A DNA stretch of 64,000 bases from Bacteroidales bacterium. Its GTDB lineage: Bacteria > Bacteroidota > Bacteroidia > Bacteroidales > Salinivirgaceae. This document shows, one piece after another, positions 26,655-36,900 of the stretch. Under the pieces are notes generated by a model that saw only the letters and a list, made by a program, of their open reading frames with translations, ran no database searches and was not told the DNA's origin. Within the stretch, counting starts at the first letter, position 1; the number at the start of each line of letters is the position of its first letter. A program made the translations under genes and the position numbers. The stretch lies in assembly GCA_012519055.1 (NCBI GenBank), contig JAAYQU010000031.1, positions 1 to 64,000 on the forward strand, in the 5' to 3' direction.

Positions 26655-27398
26655 TTATTTAACCGTAATAGAATTAGACTTTGATAAATCAATTAAATCC
26701 GTATTAAAGATATTTTCGTTTGTCTTAATCTCAATTGATGAAGTCTGATATGTTTCATTGCTAATTTTCTTAAACGATGCAATCTTTGAAGGTGAAGGTG
26801 CTACCTTTTTGGTAATCCTAATATTAGGCATGTCATTAAACATTCCTTCAATATATCCCTCAAATTGATACTCTCCTAAAAAATATGCTGAATTTGGTTC
26901 AATTTTTATCACATTAGATATCGTGTCTGAATATACCAAGTTTTTGTCGCCAGTTAAAATAACTCCAGAAAAAGACAATCCAGCCATTGGGTTATGAAAT
27001 TGATTTACATTTGCTAATCCAATAGTTTTTGTAATTGTTTTTGTCGAATCATTAAATACTATAGATTTAGCAATCGTTGGTTCCTTGATTGTTATTAGCA
27101 GAATTCGATACTCACCTGGCTCAATGTTAAAATACATATTTGTAAATTCATCATCTCTGTAATCAGGTGCGATAATCTTTCCTGTATTTATTTCTTTAAA
27201 ATAGAATTTTACATCCCTTGATGAACTCATATTCATTTTATAATCAGCAGACACGGCTATTATCGCAGTATTAACACTGGAAATCATTGTGTTTTTAATC
27301 TTTGGAACTGTTGATAATTGAACCATACAAGAACTTAAAAGAAGGAATGGTACAATACGTACTAACTTAAAAGAAATCAAGGTTTTAGTTTTAGTCAT
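26655..27398 (-). CDS. Lipoprotein of unknown function
   Basis: A 247-residue protein with a lipoprotein signal whose lipobox is LLLSSC (C24). The mature part is mostly beta strands (VKFYFKEINTGKIIAPDY, FNIEPGEYRILLITIKEPT, YFLGEYQFEGYIEG), suggesting one or two Ig-like or barrel-shaped domains. The stretch NIEPGEYRIL followed by a later FLGEYQF segment resembles carboxypeptidase-regulatory-like folds, but I cannot assign a family. It lies between attC-like sites A and B and so would be a one-gene cassette. Confidence 0.6.
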   Translation of the reverse strand: MTKTKTLISFKLVRIVPFLLLSSCMVQLSTVPKIKNTMISSVNTAIIAVSADYKMNMSSSRDVKFYFKEINTGKIIAPDYRDDEFTNMYFNIEPGEYRILLITIKEPTIAKSIVFNDSTKTITKTIGLANVNQFHNPMAGLSFSGVILTGDKNLVYSDTISNVIKIEPNSAYFLGEYQFEGYIEGMFNDMPNIRITKKVAPSPSKIASFKKISNETYQTSSIEIKTNENIFNTDLIDLSKSNSITVK

Positions 27399-27453
27399 AA
27401 TCTTTATGCTTTAATAATATTTTTTATCGGCTAATGTGTCGACTTAAAATTTT

Positions 27454-27586
27454 GCACAACGTTTTGCGTTAAATTCTAGTTGCCGATTTCGGAGCCGTTT
27501 TCCTGTCGAGCTACACACTGCTGTTGCGGGCTGCGAACTTCTTTGTCCGAACTAAGCCGGCAATTAAATTTAGTGTCGTGTTACCA
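27454..27586 (-). repeat. attC-like recombination site B (133 bp imperfect palindrome)
   Basis: On the minus strand it starts TGGTAAC (27586-27580) and ends GTTGTGC (27460-27454), each one base off the RYYYAAC/GTTRRRY consensus. Inner arms pair well: TAAATTTAATTGCCG against TAAATTCTAGTTGCCG, extended by ...CGGA. It begins 8 bp past the stop of the 475-residue gene and ends 55 bp before the next ATG (27398). Orientation and size are the same as site A. Confidence 0.55.
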
Positions 27587-27593
27587 AACGTAT

Positions 27594-29021
27594 TTATTTG
27601 ATTATAATCTTTTTACTTAATATCTTTTTTTCTGTCTTAACTTGAATAAAGTACATTCCGACAGGAATATCACCAATCCACAATTTATTCTGATTTCCAA
27701 TTATTCTTTTTTGTAATCTTCCTTGCAAATCAATTATTTCAATTGACTGAATATTTTCCAACTCAATGTTTAAATAATCAGATGCTGGATTAGGATATAT
27801 AAAATTTGAAACTTGAATCTCTCTGTCATAAATTCCAGTTGTAGCTTTAAAATTTCCTAGACTATCGGACAATATTAAATACATATCGTATCCACCATTT
27901 GTTAAATAATCCGTAGCACCAATCATTGCAAACTTATTTTCATTTATTTCAATCAATGAACCTGACATTTTATTTCCAGGGTTGTCCAATACTTTTGTAT
28001 ATAAAGTATCGCCAGTATTATTCATTTTAATAAAAAACAAATCACGAATTTGCTCTGCACCATTTGTTCCATCCGATAGATTACCGAATACATATATATA
28101 TCCACTACCTGTTTCAATAATTGATTGCCCAGTACCTGAACAATATAATTCCTCAGAGTCTTCCCATAAATTAATTTGCCGTTCCCATAATATATTTCCA
28201 AGATTATCAATTTTGGAAACTAAAATGTCTTTTCTACTTTTTATTAAATCGTATTTATCTCCAGTAATAATTAATTGATTCGATGTATTTTCAAGCACTT
28301 CATTACCAACATATATTCCTTCATAACTATAAACGGTATCAATTAATGTATTCAATTCAGAATCAACTCTAACTAAAAACAAATTCGGCATTCCATCATT
28401 ATAGCTATATCCAGTAATAACAATATCATCATTACTTGTTTTAATAATATCATTACCATTTTCAAAATCATAATCAGCGAAATTAAATATCAATTCATTT
28501 ATTAGTTCTCCATTAAAACTAATTTGTTTCATTACAATGTCTGAATAGAAAACGCTGTCAATACCACCATCTGGAATTGTATCAATGTGGCTAAAAGCTA
28601 GTTTACTTCCTGTTAACAAGAATGATGTGTCATTATATAAAGTTCCCGAAGAAAAGGAATAATCACTATTATGCTTTATCCAATCAATTTCTCCATTATT
28701 GTTAATTTTCATAATTCCGCCATTTTCTCCAACTAAAATGTATTTATTATCTGGGAGTTGAACAATATCAATTCCAGAATTATAATAGTTAAAATCATAG
28801 GTCTTGGTTAAAATTGTATCACCTTTTAAATTACACTTAACAAAATAGAAAGAATATTCTGCACCCCATCCAAATAATACAAGGATAGAGTCATTTTCTT
28901 TTAATATTTTTTGTCCGACTTCGTTTTGAGTTTTTCCAAAAGTGCGATCAAAATATTCTTGAGAATACGATTTACTTAAAAGTGCAAAAATCAATGTAAA
29001 GATGATGACTAGTTTTTTCAT
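27594..29021 (-). CDS. Secreted repeat protein with T9SS type A sorting domain
   Basis: A 475-residue exported protein: signal peptide (1-20, SKSYSQ), then about 370 residues of repeating strands of the type GDxxLxKTYDFNYYNSGIDIVQLPDNKYILVGENG and DDIVITGYSYNDGMPNLFLVRVDSELN, as in the large outer-surface propeller proteins of Bacteroidota. The T9SS type A signal starts YPNPASDYLNIEL and ends KKIIIK. The gene is strikingly AT-rich compared with mutS2 next to it. The decamer GTTACCAAAC just upstream (29042-29051) is repeated, reverse-complemented, at its 3' side (27580-27589), where attC-like site B begins. Confidence 0.82.
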   Translation of the reverse strand: MKKLVIIFTLIFALLSKSYSQEYFDRTFGKTQNEVGQKILKENDSILVLFGWGAEYSFYFVKCNLKGDTILTKTYDFNYYNSGIDIVQLPDNKYILVGENGGIMKINNNGEIDWIKHNSDYSFSSGTLYNDTSFLLTGSKLAFSHIDTIPDGGIDSVFYSDIVMKQISFNGELINELIFNFADYDFENGNDIIKTSNDDIVITGYSYNDGMPNLFLVRVDSELNTLIDTVYSYEGIYVGNEVLENTSNQLIITGDKYDLIKSRKDILVSKIDNLGNILWERQINLWEDSEELYCSGTGQSIIETGSGYIYVFGNLSDGTNGAEQIRDLFFIKMNNTGDTLYTKVLDNPGNKMSGSLIEINENKFAMIGATDYLTNGGYDMYLILSDSLGNFKATTGIYDREIQVSNFIYPNPASDYLNIELENIQSIEIIDLQGRLQKRIIGNQNKLWIGDIPVGMYFIQVKTEKKILSKKIIIK

Positions 29022-29108
29022 GTGTTCCTCGTTTTTAATATGTTTGGTAACTTATAATTTACGTAACAAATATAATACATTCGTAAATATAAAACTTATA
29101 ACTAATTG

Positions 29109-31571
29109 TTAATTGGAAAGTTTTACAACCGTAATCCCGTCTCCTCCGTGTTCAACATGTTCATCGGATATTTCGGCGACTTTGTTTACCGAACGCAAGT
29201 ATTCTCGTATAACCTGTCTAAGTATTCCGTTTCCGCGACCGTGCAAAATTCGCAGGTCGTGCGAGCCAAACATTATAGCGTTGTCGATAAATTCGGCGAC
29301 AATTTGTATTGCCTCGTCAGCGTATTTTCCTCTCACATCAATATAGGGTTTGAAAGAGAGTTGTTTTTTTGAAAATTCGCTGCTATGCATCGTCGGGCGA
29401 CTTGCTCTCGATTGCTTGCGAGCCTTGTTGTTTGAGATATATTCAAGTTTTTCAGGCGATACCGTGGTTATAAAATCGCCAAAAGCAATAACCGCTGTCT
29501 TTTCCGATATTTCTAATATTTGCCCAATAGTGTTTTGTCCAACAATGCGAACGTAATCGCCTTTCTCATAGCTTTTTATCTCTTGTTCGGAACTCTTTTT
29601 ATTGTTTGCTATTTTATGCTTACGCGCTATTCTGTTGACATGCTCGATACGTTGCTCCAACTCATCTTTGTTTTGGCTGTCTCTGCTCTTTAGATTATCT
29701 CGCAACAGGTCTAAATCCTTACGTGCTTCCGCTGTTTTCTCTTTATCGGCTTGCGACTCTTTGATTTCGCGTATAGTGTTCTCTATCTTCCTGTTAACGC
29801 CGTCTAAAAGTTTTTCGGCTTCGGAGGTTGCCTTTTGCTTAATATCAGATTTTAGTTTTTTTGCCTCATCAAGGAATGTAAGCTGTTTTTGGATAACCTC
29901 TTCCAATCGCTTCTCCTGCTTTCTGATTTGGTCGCGCTTCTCTTCCCAATATCGTTTGTCACGTAATATTTCGCGAAGGTGTTTGTCAAAGTTAACAGTA
30001 TCTTCTCCCGCTCTTTTTTTGGCATCGTCGATTACATCGGGCGAGAGACCAATTTTATGAGCAATTTCGATGGCAAATGAGCCACCGGGCTTGCCCTGTT
30101 CGAGCTTAAATGTTGGCTCAATGCGTTGAGTATCAAACATCATGGCTCCATTCATAATGCCCGATGTTTGCGACGCATAATGCTTTAAGTTGCTGTAATG
30201 CGTTGTGATTACGCCAAATACACGATTTTGGTTTAGTTTATCCAAAATCGCCTCGGCAATGGCTCCGCCAATAATTGGCTCCGTACCGCTACCAAACTCA
30301 TCAATCAAAACCATTGACATTGAGTTGCAATTGCGTAAAGTGTTTTTCATATGTAGCAGGTGCGAGCTGTAGGTCGATAAATCGTTATCAATGCTTTGGT
30401 CGTCACCGATATTTACAAACATTTTTTGGAAAATCCCAAGAGTACTGCTTTCACAAGCTGGGACTAACAATCCGCACTGCATCATATATTGTAAAATGCC
30501 TACTGTTTTGAGTGCCACAGACTTACCGCCGGCGTTAGGTCCTGATATAAGTAAAATTCTGTTTTCTGAGTTCAGTGAAATATCAAGCGGAACGACTGTT
30601 TTCTTCTCGGAAACAAAGTTCAAATGCAGTATCGGGTTAATCGCCAATCGCAAATCGACTATGGGGTCTTCGACAACCTCAATTTTTGTAGCAGTCATAG
30701 ACATTGCCAAAAGAGCCTTTGAACGTGTAAAGTCGAACATCCCAAGAATATTGTAAGACTCCAATAAATCAGGAACATAGGGTCTTATTTCGTCAGCAAA
30801 TGCTATCAGAATACGCCGTATCTCGCGTTTCTCTTCGAGCATATCTTCACGTATCGAGTTGTTTAATTCGACAGCAGCGGAAGGCTCTATATATACAGTT
30901 TTTCCAGTGGCAGACTCATCATGAACTATCCCTTTAATTTGCCGTTTATGTGTAGCTAGTACAGGAATCATTAAGCGACCTTCGCGTATAACTGGTTGTA
31001 AATCAGAATCTACCCAGCCAGAAAGTTGGGCTTGTTTGAAAATCTGTGTTACAGTTTTTGACACATGTTGCTGTTTCTCTGAAATGGAGCGTCTAATTTG
31101 TGCAAGTCCGGGCGATGCGTTGTCGCGTACAGTTGCGTTTTTGCCTATAATTTTATCGCACAGGTCGTAAACAAAGGGGTATAGCTTGAGCTTTTGAGAT
31201 AATTTTGTAAGGTTTGGATACTGTTCTTGTCGCTCATCAGATTTAAAAAAGAGTGCAATTGCTTTTAGGGTTTTTAGCGACATTTTTAGATTTAAAACCT
31301 CTTCGGGAACGGGGAAGGTTCCGTGTGGCTTAATCCTTGCAAATACAGGTCTTAGGTCGTGATAGTTGTCTGTAGGAAAATCGTGTTGGTTTTGAATTAT
31401 TCTTACAAATTCAAATGTCTGGTCGCGTTCTAACAGAACCGAATTAAAGTCGGTCATAAAGGACATTGAGAGAACTAACTCTTTGCCTTGCTCGCATAAG
31501 CATTTGTTTAACAACTTATTGCGAATAATGTCAAATCCTAATTTCTCTTCTATCTCTTTTGGATATAGCAC
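29109..31571 (-). CDS. mutS2: MutS2 ATPase/endonuclease
   Basis: An 820-residue MutS paralogue without the mismatch-recognition domain. It acts on recombination intermediates and, in some bacteria, on collided ribosomes. The ATPase core has Walker A LISGPNAGGKSVALKT near residue 345, Walker B MVLIDEFGSGTEP, and the composite motif THYSNLK. A long coiled coil (about 520-640) separates it from the C-terminal Smr nuclease domain (about 745-820) with LRILHGRGNGILRQVIREYL. The start is GTG at 31571; family members begin at this point with (M)xYPxxxEEKxGF. All domains are intact. Confidence 0.95.
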   Translation of the reverse strand: MLYPKEIEEKLGFDIIRNKLLNKCLCEQGKELVLSMSFMTDFNSVLLERDQTFEFVRIIQNQHDFPTDNYHDLRPVFARIKPHGTFPVPEEVLNLKMSLKTLKAIALFFKSDERQEQYPNLTKLSQKLKLYPFVYDLCDKIIGKNATVRDNASPGLAQIRRSISEKQQHVSKTVTQIFKQAQLSGWVDSDLQPVIREGRLMIPVLATHKRQIKGIVHDESATGKTVYIEPSAAVELNNSIREDMLEEKREIRRILIAFADEIRPYVPDLLESYNILGMFDFTRSKALLAMSMTATKIEVVEDPIVDLRLAINPILHLNFVSEKKTVVPLDISLNSENRILLISGPNAGGKSVALKTVGILQYMMQCGLLVPACESSTLGIFQKMFVNIGDDQSIDNDLSTYSSHLLHMKNTLRNCNSMSMVLIDEFGSGTEPIIGGAIAEAILDKLNQNRVFGVITTHYSNLKHYASQTSGIMNGAMMFDTQRIEPTFKLEQGKPGGSFAIEIAHKIGLSPDVIDDAKKRAGEDTVNFDKHLREILRDKRYWEEKRDQIRKQEKRLEEVIQKQLTFLDEAKKLKSDIKQKATSEAEKLLDGVNRKIENTIREIKESQADKEKTAEARKDLDLLRDNLKSRDSQNKDELEQRIEHVNRIARKHKIANNKKSSEQEIKSYEKGDYVRIVGQNTIGQILEISEKTAVIAFGDFITTVSPEKLEYISNNKARKQSRASRPTMHSSEFSKKQLSFKPYIDVRGKYADEAIQIVAEFIDNAIMFGSHDLRILHGRGNGILRQVIREYLRSVNKVAEISDEHVEHGGDGITVVKLSN

Positions 31572-31641
31572 CTTATTTTTTTAGACAAAGTTAAATAGCA
31601 AATGCGATTTTGCAAATAGGAGCGAGATGCTGTGTAAAAGG

Positions 31642-33042
31642 TTAACGATAAACATGGACAAATCCGCTGGCTTTGTGTTTATGACCGTCCCAACCCTCTC
31701 CCAGAACAATGTAAAAATATACACCAGGTTGTACCATCAAGCCATGTCCCATTCTGCGTCCGTCCCAACCTTCCCAGTCATCGTCATCACCAATGTATTC
31801 GTAAACTTTATCGCCGGCACGGCTATAAATATATACCTCTAATCTTTTTATTGACCGTGTTCCTTCCATTGTGTTGTCTCCGCTGCCGGTTGTATTCTCT
31901 TTATCTTTGAAAGTGAAAACATCGTTAACGCCATCCCCCGAAGGAGTAAAAACATTAGGAAGTTCGCCCAATGCGCTGTTATATACCGTAATATAGTTCA
32001 ATATTGAATCGACACTTACGCATGCCTTTTCAGTATCAGAGGTAAAGAAAGATCTTCCTGTAGCCTTTAGTTTCACGGTATAACTTCCTGCGTCAACATA
32101 TACAATAGAGTCTAAAGGTTCAAAATTGTGGAATCTTCTCCAAACCGTGTCGGGGCGATTTGAAAGTGACTCAGTCCTGTGCCATAGCGACCATTCATAT
32201 GATACAGCATTTTTACTCAGGTTTTTAAACTGAACTTTAAAAGGTGCCTGTCCTTTAATATTTATTTCGCTTTCGGGTTTATCTTCGCCGTCTATTGACG
32301 CTACAAAGTCCGCTTCAACGCTAATGGACTGATATATCATTGTATCAACAGCATAGTGTCCGAGAGTGTCAGATATTTGAACAATAATCCTGTAATGTTC
32401 TTGTTCTCGAGGGATCGGAACAATTCGCGGAGCGAACGGAGGTGTAAAGGTACGTTGAACAGTATCTGGAATCCATGCATCATCGTATGTAGGATCCAGA
32501 AAATCTATTTGCCAATTATATCGTACTTTATTATTTAGCACTGTCTCTACATGGGGTAGAATATGCCTATTTAGGTAACGAAACTGTTCTGTTGTGAGTA
32601 TTCCCTGTACTTTCAACTCATCGCAATCGGGACGATAAAAAAGTTTTGCACGCATATTATCGGCAAATAGAGCAAAATAATATATAGTATCTGTCTGACT
32701 ATTAGTTACTTGAAGTTTATAAACGCCAGAATTGGTTGTGGTAAATTCTGAAACAGTCTCATTTTGATCAATTTGTAGTGTATCCCAAAAACCGTCAACG
32801 TCAACTTTTAGTTCTGACCAGGTAAATGTTGAGCTTAAGTTATTGATATCACGACCAGTGGCTTTCATTTTTAAATCCCAGCCACCTTGTCCGGGTCCGT
32901 AAAATACATAAATCGAATCCTGCTCAGCTTCAGGGCTGTAATTGGTAACAATAACCGTATCGGGTGATATGACAGTTAGTTGCGCCGATAGCTTTACATT
33001 AATCGTAATAAATATGAGTAAAAATAATATGTACTTTCGCAT
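31642..33042 (-). CDS. PKD-containing protein with T9SS type B (gliding-associated) C-terminal domain
   Basis: A 466-residue exported protein: signal peptide 1-20 (ending KLSAQ), a region of Ig-like strands, one PKD-like domain (about 240-340; FKVQFKNLSKNAVSYEWSL and VYVDAGSYTVKLKATG), and a type B T9SS domain (about 375-466): PNVFTPSGDGVNDVFTFKD, IKRLEVYIYSRAGDKVYEY, DWEGWDGRRMGHGLMVQPGVYFYIV. Proteins with this C-terminus are exported by T9SS, often together with a dedicated PorP/SprF-like partner; none is encoded nearby. Confidence 0.9.
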   Translation of the reverse strand: MRKYILFLLIFITINVKLSAQLTVISPDTVIVTNYSPEAEQDSIYVFYGPGQGGWDLKMKATGRDINNLSSTFTWSELKVDVDGFWDTLQIDQNETVSEFTTTNSGVYKLQVTNSQTDTIYYFALFADNMRAKLFYRPDCDELKVQGILTTEQFRYLNRHILPHVETVLNNKVRYNWQIDFLDPTYDDAWIPDTVQRTFTPPFAPRIVPIPREQEHYRIIVQISDTLGHYAVDTMIYQSISVEADFVASIDGEDKPESEINIKGQAPFKVQFKNLSKNAVSYEWSLWHRTESLSNRPDTVWRRFHNFEPLDSIVYVDAGSYTVKLKATGRSFFTSDTEKACVSVDSILNYITVYNSALGELPNVFTPSGDGVNDVFTFKDKENTTGSGDNTMEGTRSIKRLEVYIYSRAGDKVYEYIGDDDDWEGWDGRRMGHGLMVQPGVYFYIVLGEGWDGHKHKASGFVHVYR

Positions 33043-33315
33043 TAATATAGTTCTCTGTGTTTTAAATATTGGCTTGTGTGTTAGTCGTACAAAATAATTG
33101 TGGACTTCTTTAACGAAAACCTTGCAAAGTTATTATTTTTTTTGGCAGTATAAATATTTAAAGAGTAAAAGGAGAAAGGTAAAATTAGAAAGTTGGTGTA
33201 CTGTAGTTCTTCGACTTCGGACACTAACAATCTTTTAACTTTACAAACTTTTAATTTTTAACCGTCATTGACCATTGCCTTGGTTTTTTTACTAACTTTG
33301 TCGAAAAGAGTCGGA

Positions 33316-33945
33316 ATGGTTAGCGTAGTTTTAAGCACCGCGTATTTTCCTAATATACAATATTTTACAAAAATAATTTCTAATGAGATAGTTTTTATTG
33401 AGTATCACGAACATTTTATGCGTCAGAGCTATAGAACACGTAGTTGTATATATGGTGCCAATGGGCTTCAATCGTTAAATGTTCCTGTTGAAAAATACTC
33501 AAATAACACTAAAATATCGGAAATAAAGGTTGCTTATTACCCTGAATGGCAAAAAAATCATTGGAAAAGCATTATGTCGGCTTATAAAAATTCGCCCTAT
33601 TTTGAGCATTATGCCGATAGTATAAAACCAATATTTCAAAGAAAATATGAATTGTTAGTCGAAATGAACTTAGAGATATTGCAAACGTTAATTAAAATTT
33701 TGAAAATCAGTGCAGATATTAGAAAAACTGATAATTATGAAACATCGGTTGATAACGATTGGAGGAACGGTATTCATCCTAAAAGGCAGTATGAGAAAAA
33801 TGATGATAGTTTTGAACCGTTCCAATATTATCAGGTTTTCGCCTATAAATATGGCTTTATTCCAAACTTATCAATACTTGACGCCATTTTTTGCGAAGGA
33901 CCGGCAACGATTAATATAATAAATAAATCGATAAAAGCTGTTTAA
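33316..33945 (+). CDS. WbqC-like family protein
   Basis: I start at ATG 33316 (209 residues, MVSVVLSTAYFPNIQYF); an open frame continues upstream to a TTG at 33268 but adds a hydrophobic stretch foreign to the family. The motifs LSTAYFPNIQYF, EHFMRQSYRTRSCIYGANG, LNVPVE and HWKSIMSAYKNSPYFEHY are those of WbqC-like proteins, which occur in O-antigen and other glycan loci and are thought to act on amino-sugar donors. Catalytic detail is unclear. It stands 50 bp before the large sensor gene. Confidence 0.88.
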   Translation: MVSVVLSTAYFPNIQYFTKIISNEIVFIEYHEHFMRQSYRTRSCIYGANGLQSLNVPVEKYSNNTKISEIKVAYYPEWQKNHWKSIMSAYKNSPYFEHYADSIKPIFQRKYELLVEMNLEILQTLIKILKISADIRKTDNYETSVDNDWRNGIHPKRQYEKNDDSFEPFQYYQVFAYKYGFIPNLSILDAIFCEGPATINIINKSIKAV

Positions 33946-33994
33946 TCAAATTCAAAATCACTATATTGACAGCCTGAAATATACATAGCAATTT

Positions 33995-36900
33995 ATGAGC
34001 CGTTTTATTCTTGTTATAACCATCATATTTCTGAATATTAGTTATTTAGCTGCGAAAAAATTTGACCAGCTACAGTTTGTTAGATACACAACAGAACATG
34101 GTTTACCTGTTGGTACTGTCTGGAAAGTTTATCAAGATTCATGCGGCTATATTTGGTTTGGTACTGAAAATGGGCTTACTTTTTTCGATGGTTTGCAGTT
34201 TAAAACATTCTCTACTAGTGGTTCAAAAGTAAAATCTTTGAGTAATAATAAAGTTTACGACATTATTCAAGGTTACGATAAAAAGACATACATAGCAACT
34301 GCTGAAGGGATAAACGTATTTGACAAAATATCGGGGAATTTCTCTGTTTTAGAGATTAACGATACAGTAGTCAATTATCAAAATCAGCCTGTTAGGAGTC
34401 TTTTTGTTGAATCTGATTCAATTCTTTTAGCTGGATATCAAACACTCGGACTTGTACGTATCAATCTAAAAACAAAAAATGCAACAATTGTTAAACTAGT
34501 TGACGGCAATTTATATGTCCGTTCAATAGCAAAAACAGATGATCAAAAGCATTTAATATCAACTTTTGGGAAAGGTTTTTTTGTAATTGATCAAAATGGA
34601 AAAATTGAAAACTATCGCGTATGTGATAGTCACAAAGACCCAGTTGAACTTGAGGGACGAAACCGTGTTAATCAGGTGTTTGATCATAATGAAAAGTACA
34701 GTTTGATAGCTACTGAACGAGGTTTATTTAGGTTCAATAAACGTAGTAAAACTATTTCTGAAGTAGTTATTACAAGTCTTAAAAATAAAAACGGAGCAGC
34801 TCCACAAGTCAGAAAAATATTGCGAGATAGTAATGGCGACATATGGATTGCGACTTACGCAGGATTACTATACGTAGAAAATAACAACATAGAAAGCGGA
34901 CACCTGTTTGAAACAGAGGAAAATAGTGAGTATTGTATATCAAGTAACCGACTACTTGACATAATGGAGGATAAGGGAGGCTCAATTTGGATAAGTAATT
35001 TTGATGTGGGAGTTAATGTTATACACGGGACAGATGTGCGTTTCCATCATATTTGTAAATCAGACGCTCCGAACTCACTTCCTGCAAATATTGTAACAGC
35101 TTTTGAAAAACTAGATAGTCGCAGAATGCTAATAGGTACTACCGGAGGAGGTATATCAATATTTAATATAGATACAGACGATTTTATTAATCTTAATCAA
35201 AAATATAAAACGTTAAGTAGCAGAGTATTATCTATACATAAAGATAGAGCAGGAATAATATGGATTGGAACATGGGGAGAAGGACTACAAAAGTTAGATA
35301 TCGAAACCGGAAAAGTAAGTTCATATAAAAAAGGACATGATCAAGACAAATCTCTTGACAACAACACGGTTATTCAAATAGTCCAAGACGATGCAGAACA
35401 CTTGTGGATAGCAACATTTAGTGGTTTAAATAGACTAAACATTATAACCAACGAAATAGAGCAATTTGATGAATATTTAGGAATAGGGAATACAGCCATA
35501 TACACTATATTCAAGGATTCTGACAACTCTCTTTGGTTGGGAACAAACGGGAAAGGTCTTATATTATTTCATCCCAAAACGAAATCTGTCGAACGATATG
35601 TAACCGATGAATCCGATTCGCTTTCAATTGCAAGCAATACCATATATTATATAACAAAAGACACGCAAGGTAATTATTATATAGGTACAGAAAAAGGTAT
35701 ATCGGTTTTGAAATCGGGGAAAAACAAGTTCTATACCATTGATGAATCGCATGGGATTTCAAACAATATTGTTTGGGCAATAATTGAGGATAGCAAACAA
35801 AACTTCTGGATTAGCGGAAACAAGGGAATAACCCGATATAATTCCAACCTAGAAATATCAAATCCCGAAGCTTTTAAAACTTATGGAAAAAAAGATGGCT
35901 TAAGAAGTCTTGAGTTTAGTCAAGGAGCATATTACTATGACAAGAGCTTAAATCTTATATACTTTGGTGGCATACAGGGTTTTTATTACTTTAATCCATT
36001 GAAGATTGAGCCTAGAAAGTTTGCGCCCGAAATACAAATTACCTCGATAAAGGTTATGGATAATGAGTATGATTCTGACACATCGGTTACATTTATGAAG
36101 TCGTTGACACTACCGTACTCAAAAAACTTTTTATCATTCGAGTTTGTAAGTCTCGACTATTTTGAACCAACCAATAATCTTTTTCAATATAAGTTGTCGG
36201 GTCAGACAGAAAAATGGTCGCAACCAAGTACAAGAAATTACGTGTCATTTCCTGACTTGAAAGAAGGAAGTTATGTTTTACATATTCGTGGAACTAACAG
36301 CGAGGGGTATTGGAGCGATAAGCAACGCTCAATAAATATAACCATCACCCCACCTTGGTGGAGAACCAACGCTGCATACATTTCATATGTTTTAACAATA
36401 ATAATAGGCGTTTTAAGTTTTGTACGGTGGCGGACATATAAGCTTGCACACGAGAAAAAGGTTTTGGAGGCAATTGTTGCAGAGCGAACCAAAGAGTTAA
36501 AACAGAAAAACGAAGATATTACAGCTAGCATTCAGTACGCAAAACGAATACAGCAAGCAATAATATTTCCTAAAATTACTGAATTCTTACGCGTTTTTCC
36601 TGAATCATTCGTCTTTTTTAAACCTAAAGATATTGTAAGTGGAGATTTTTTCTGGTATGGGAAAAAGGGTGATCGTCAATTTTTTGCCGCAGCTGATTGT
36701 ACTGGTCATGGAGTTCCAGGTGCATTTATGAGCATTATTGGAAATAATTTGTTGGAAAAAGTTGTGTATGAGTACGGAATGTCAGAGCCACACGAAATAC
36801 TCACTCAACTTGATATAGAAGTAAAAAGAAACTTAGGTCAGAAAGGCCGTCGCAATGATACGTTTGATGGAATGGATATTGCCCTGTGTGCTATTGATGA

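Noticed and set aside
29602-30060. 152-codon frame on the plus strand inside mutS2
   Set aside because: It is the complement of the MutS2 coiled-coil coding region, with Ser/Leu-rich low-complexity content and no own signals.
33268-33315. Longer WbqC-like start
   Set aside because: It would use TTG and add a hydrophobic stretch not found in the family; ATG 33316 gives the canonical N-terminus.
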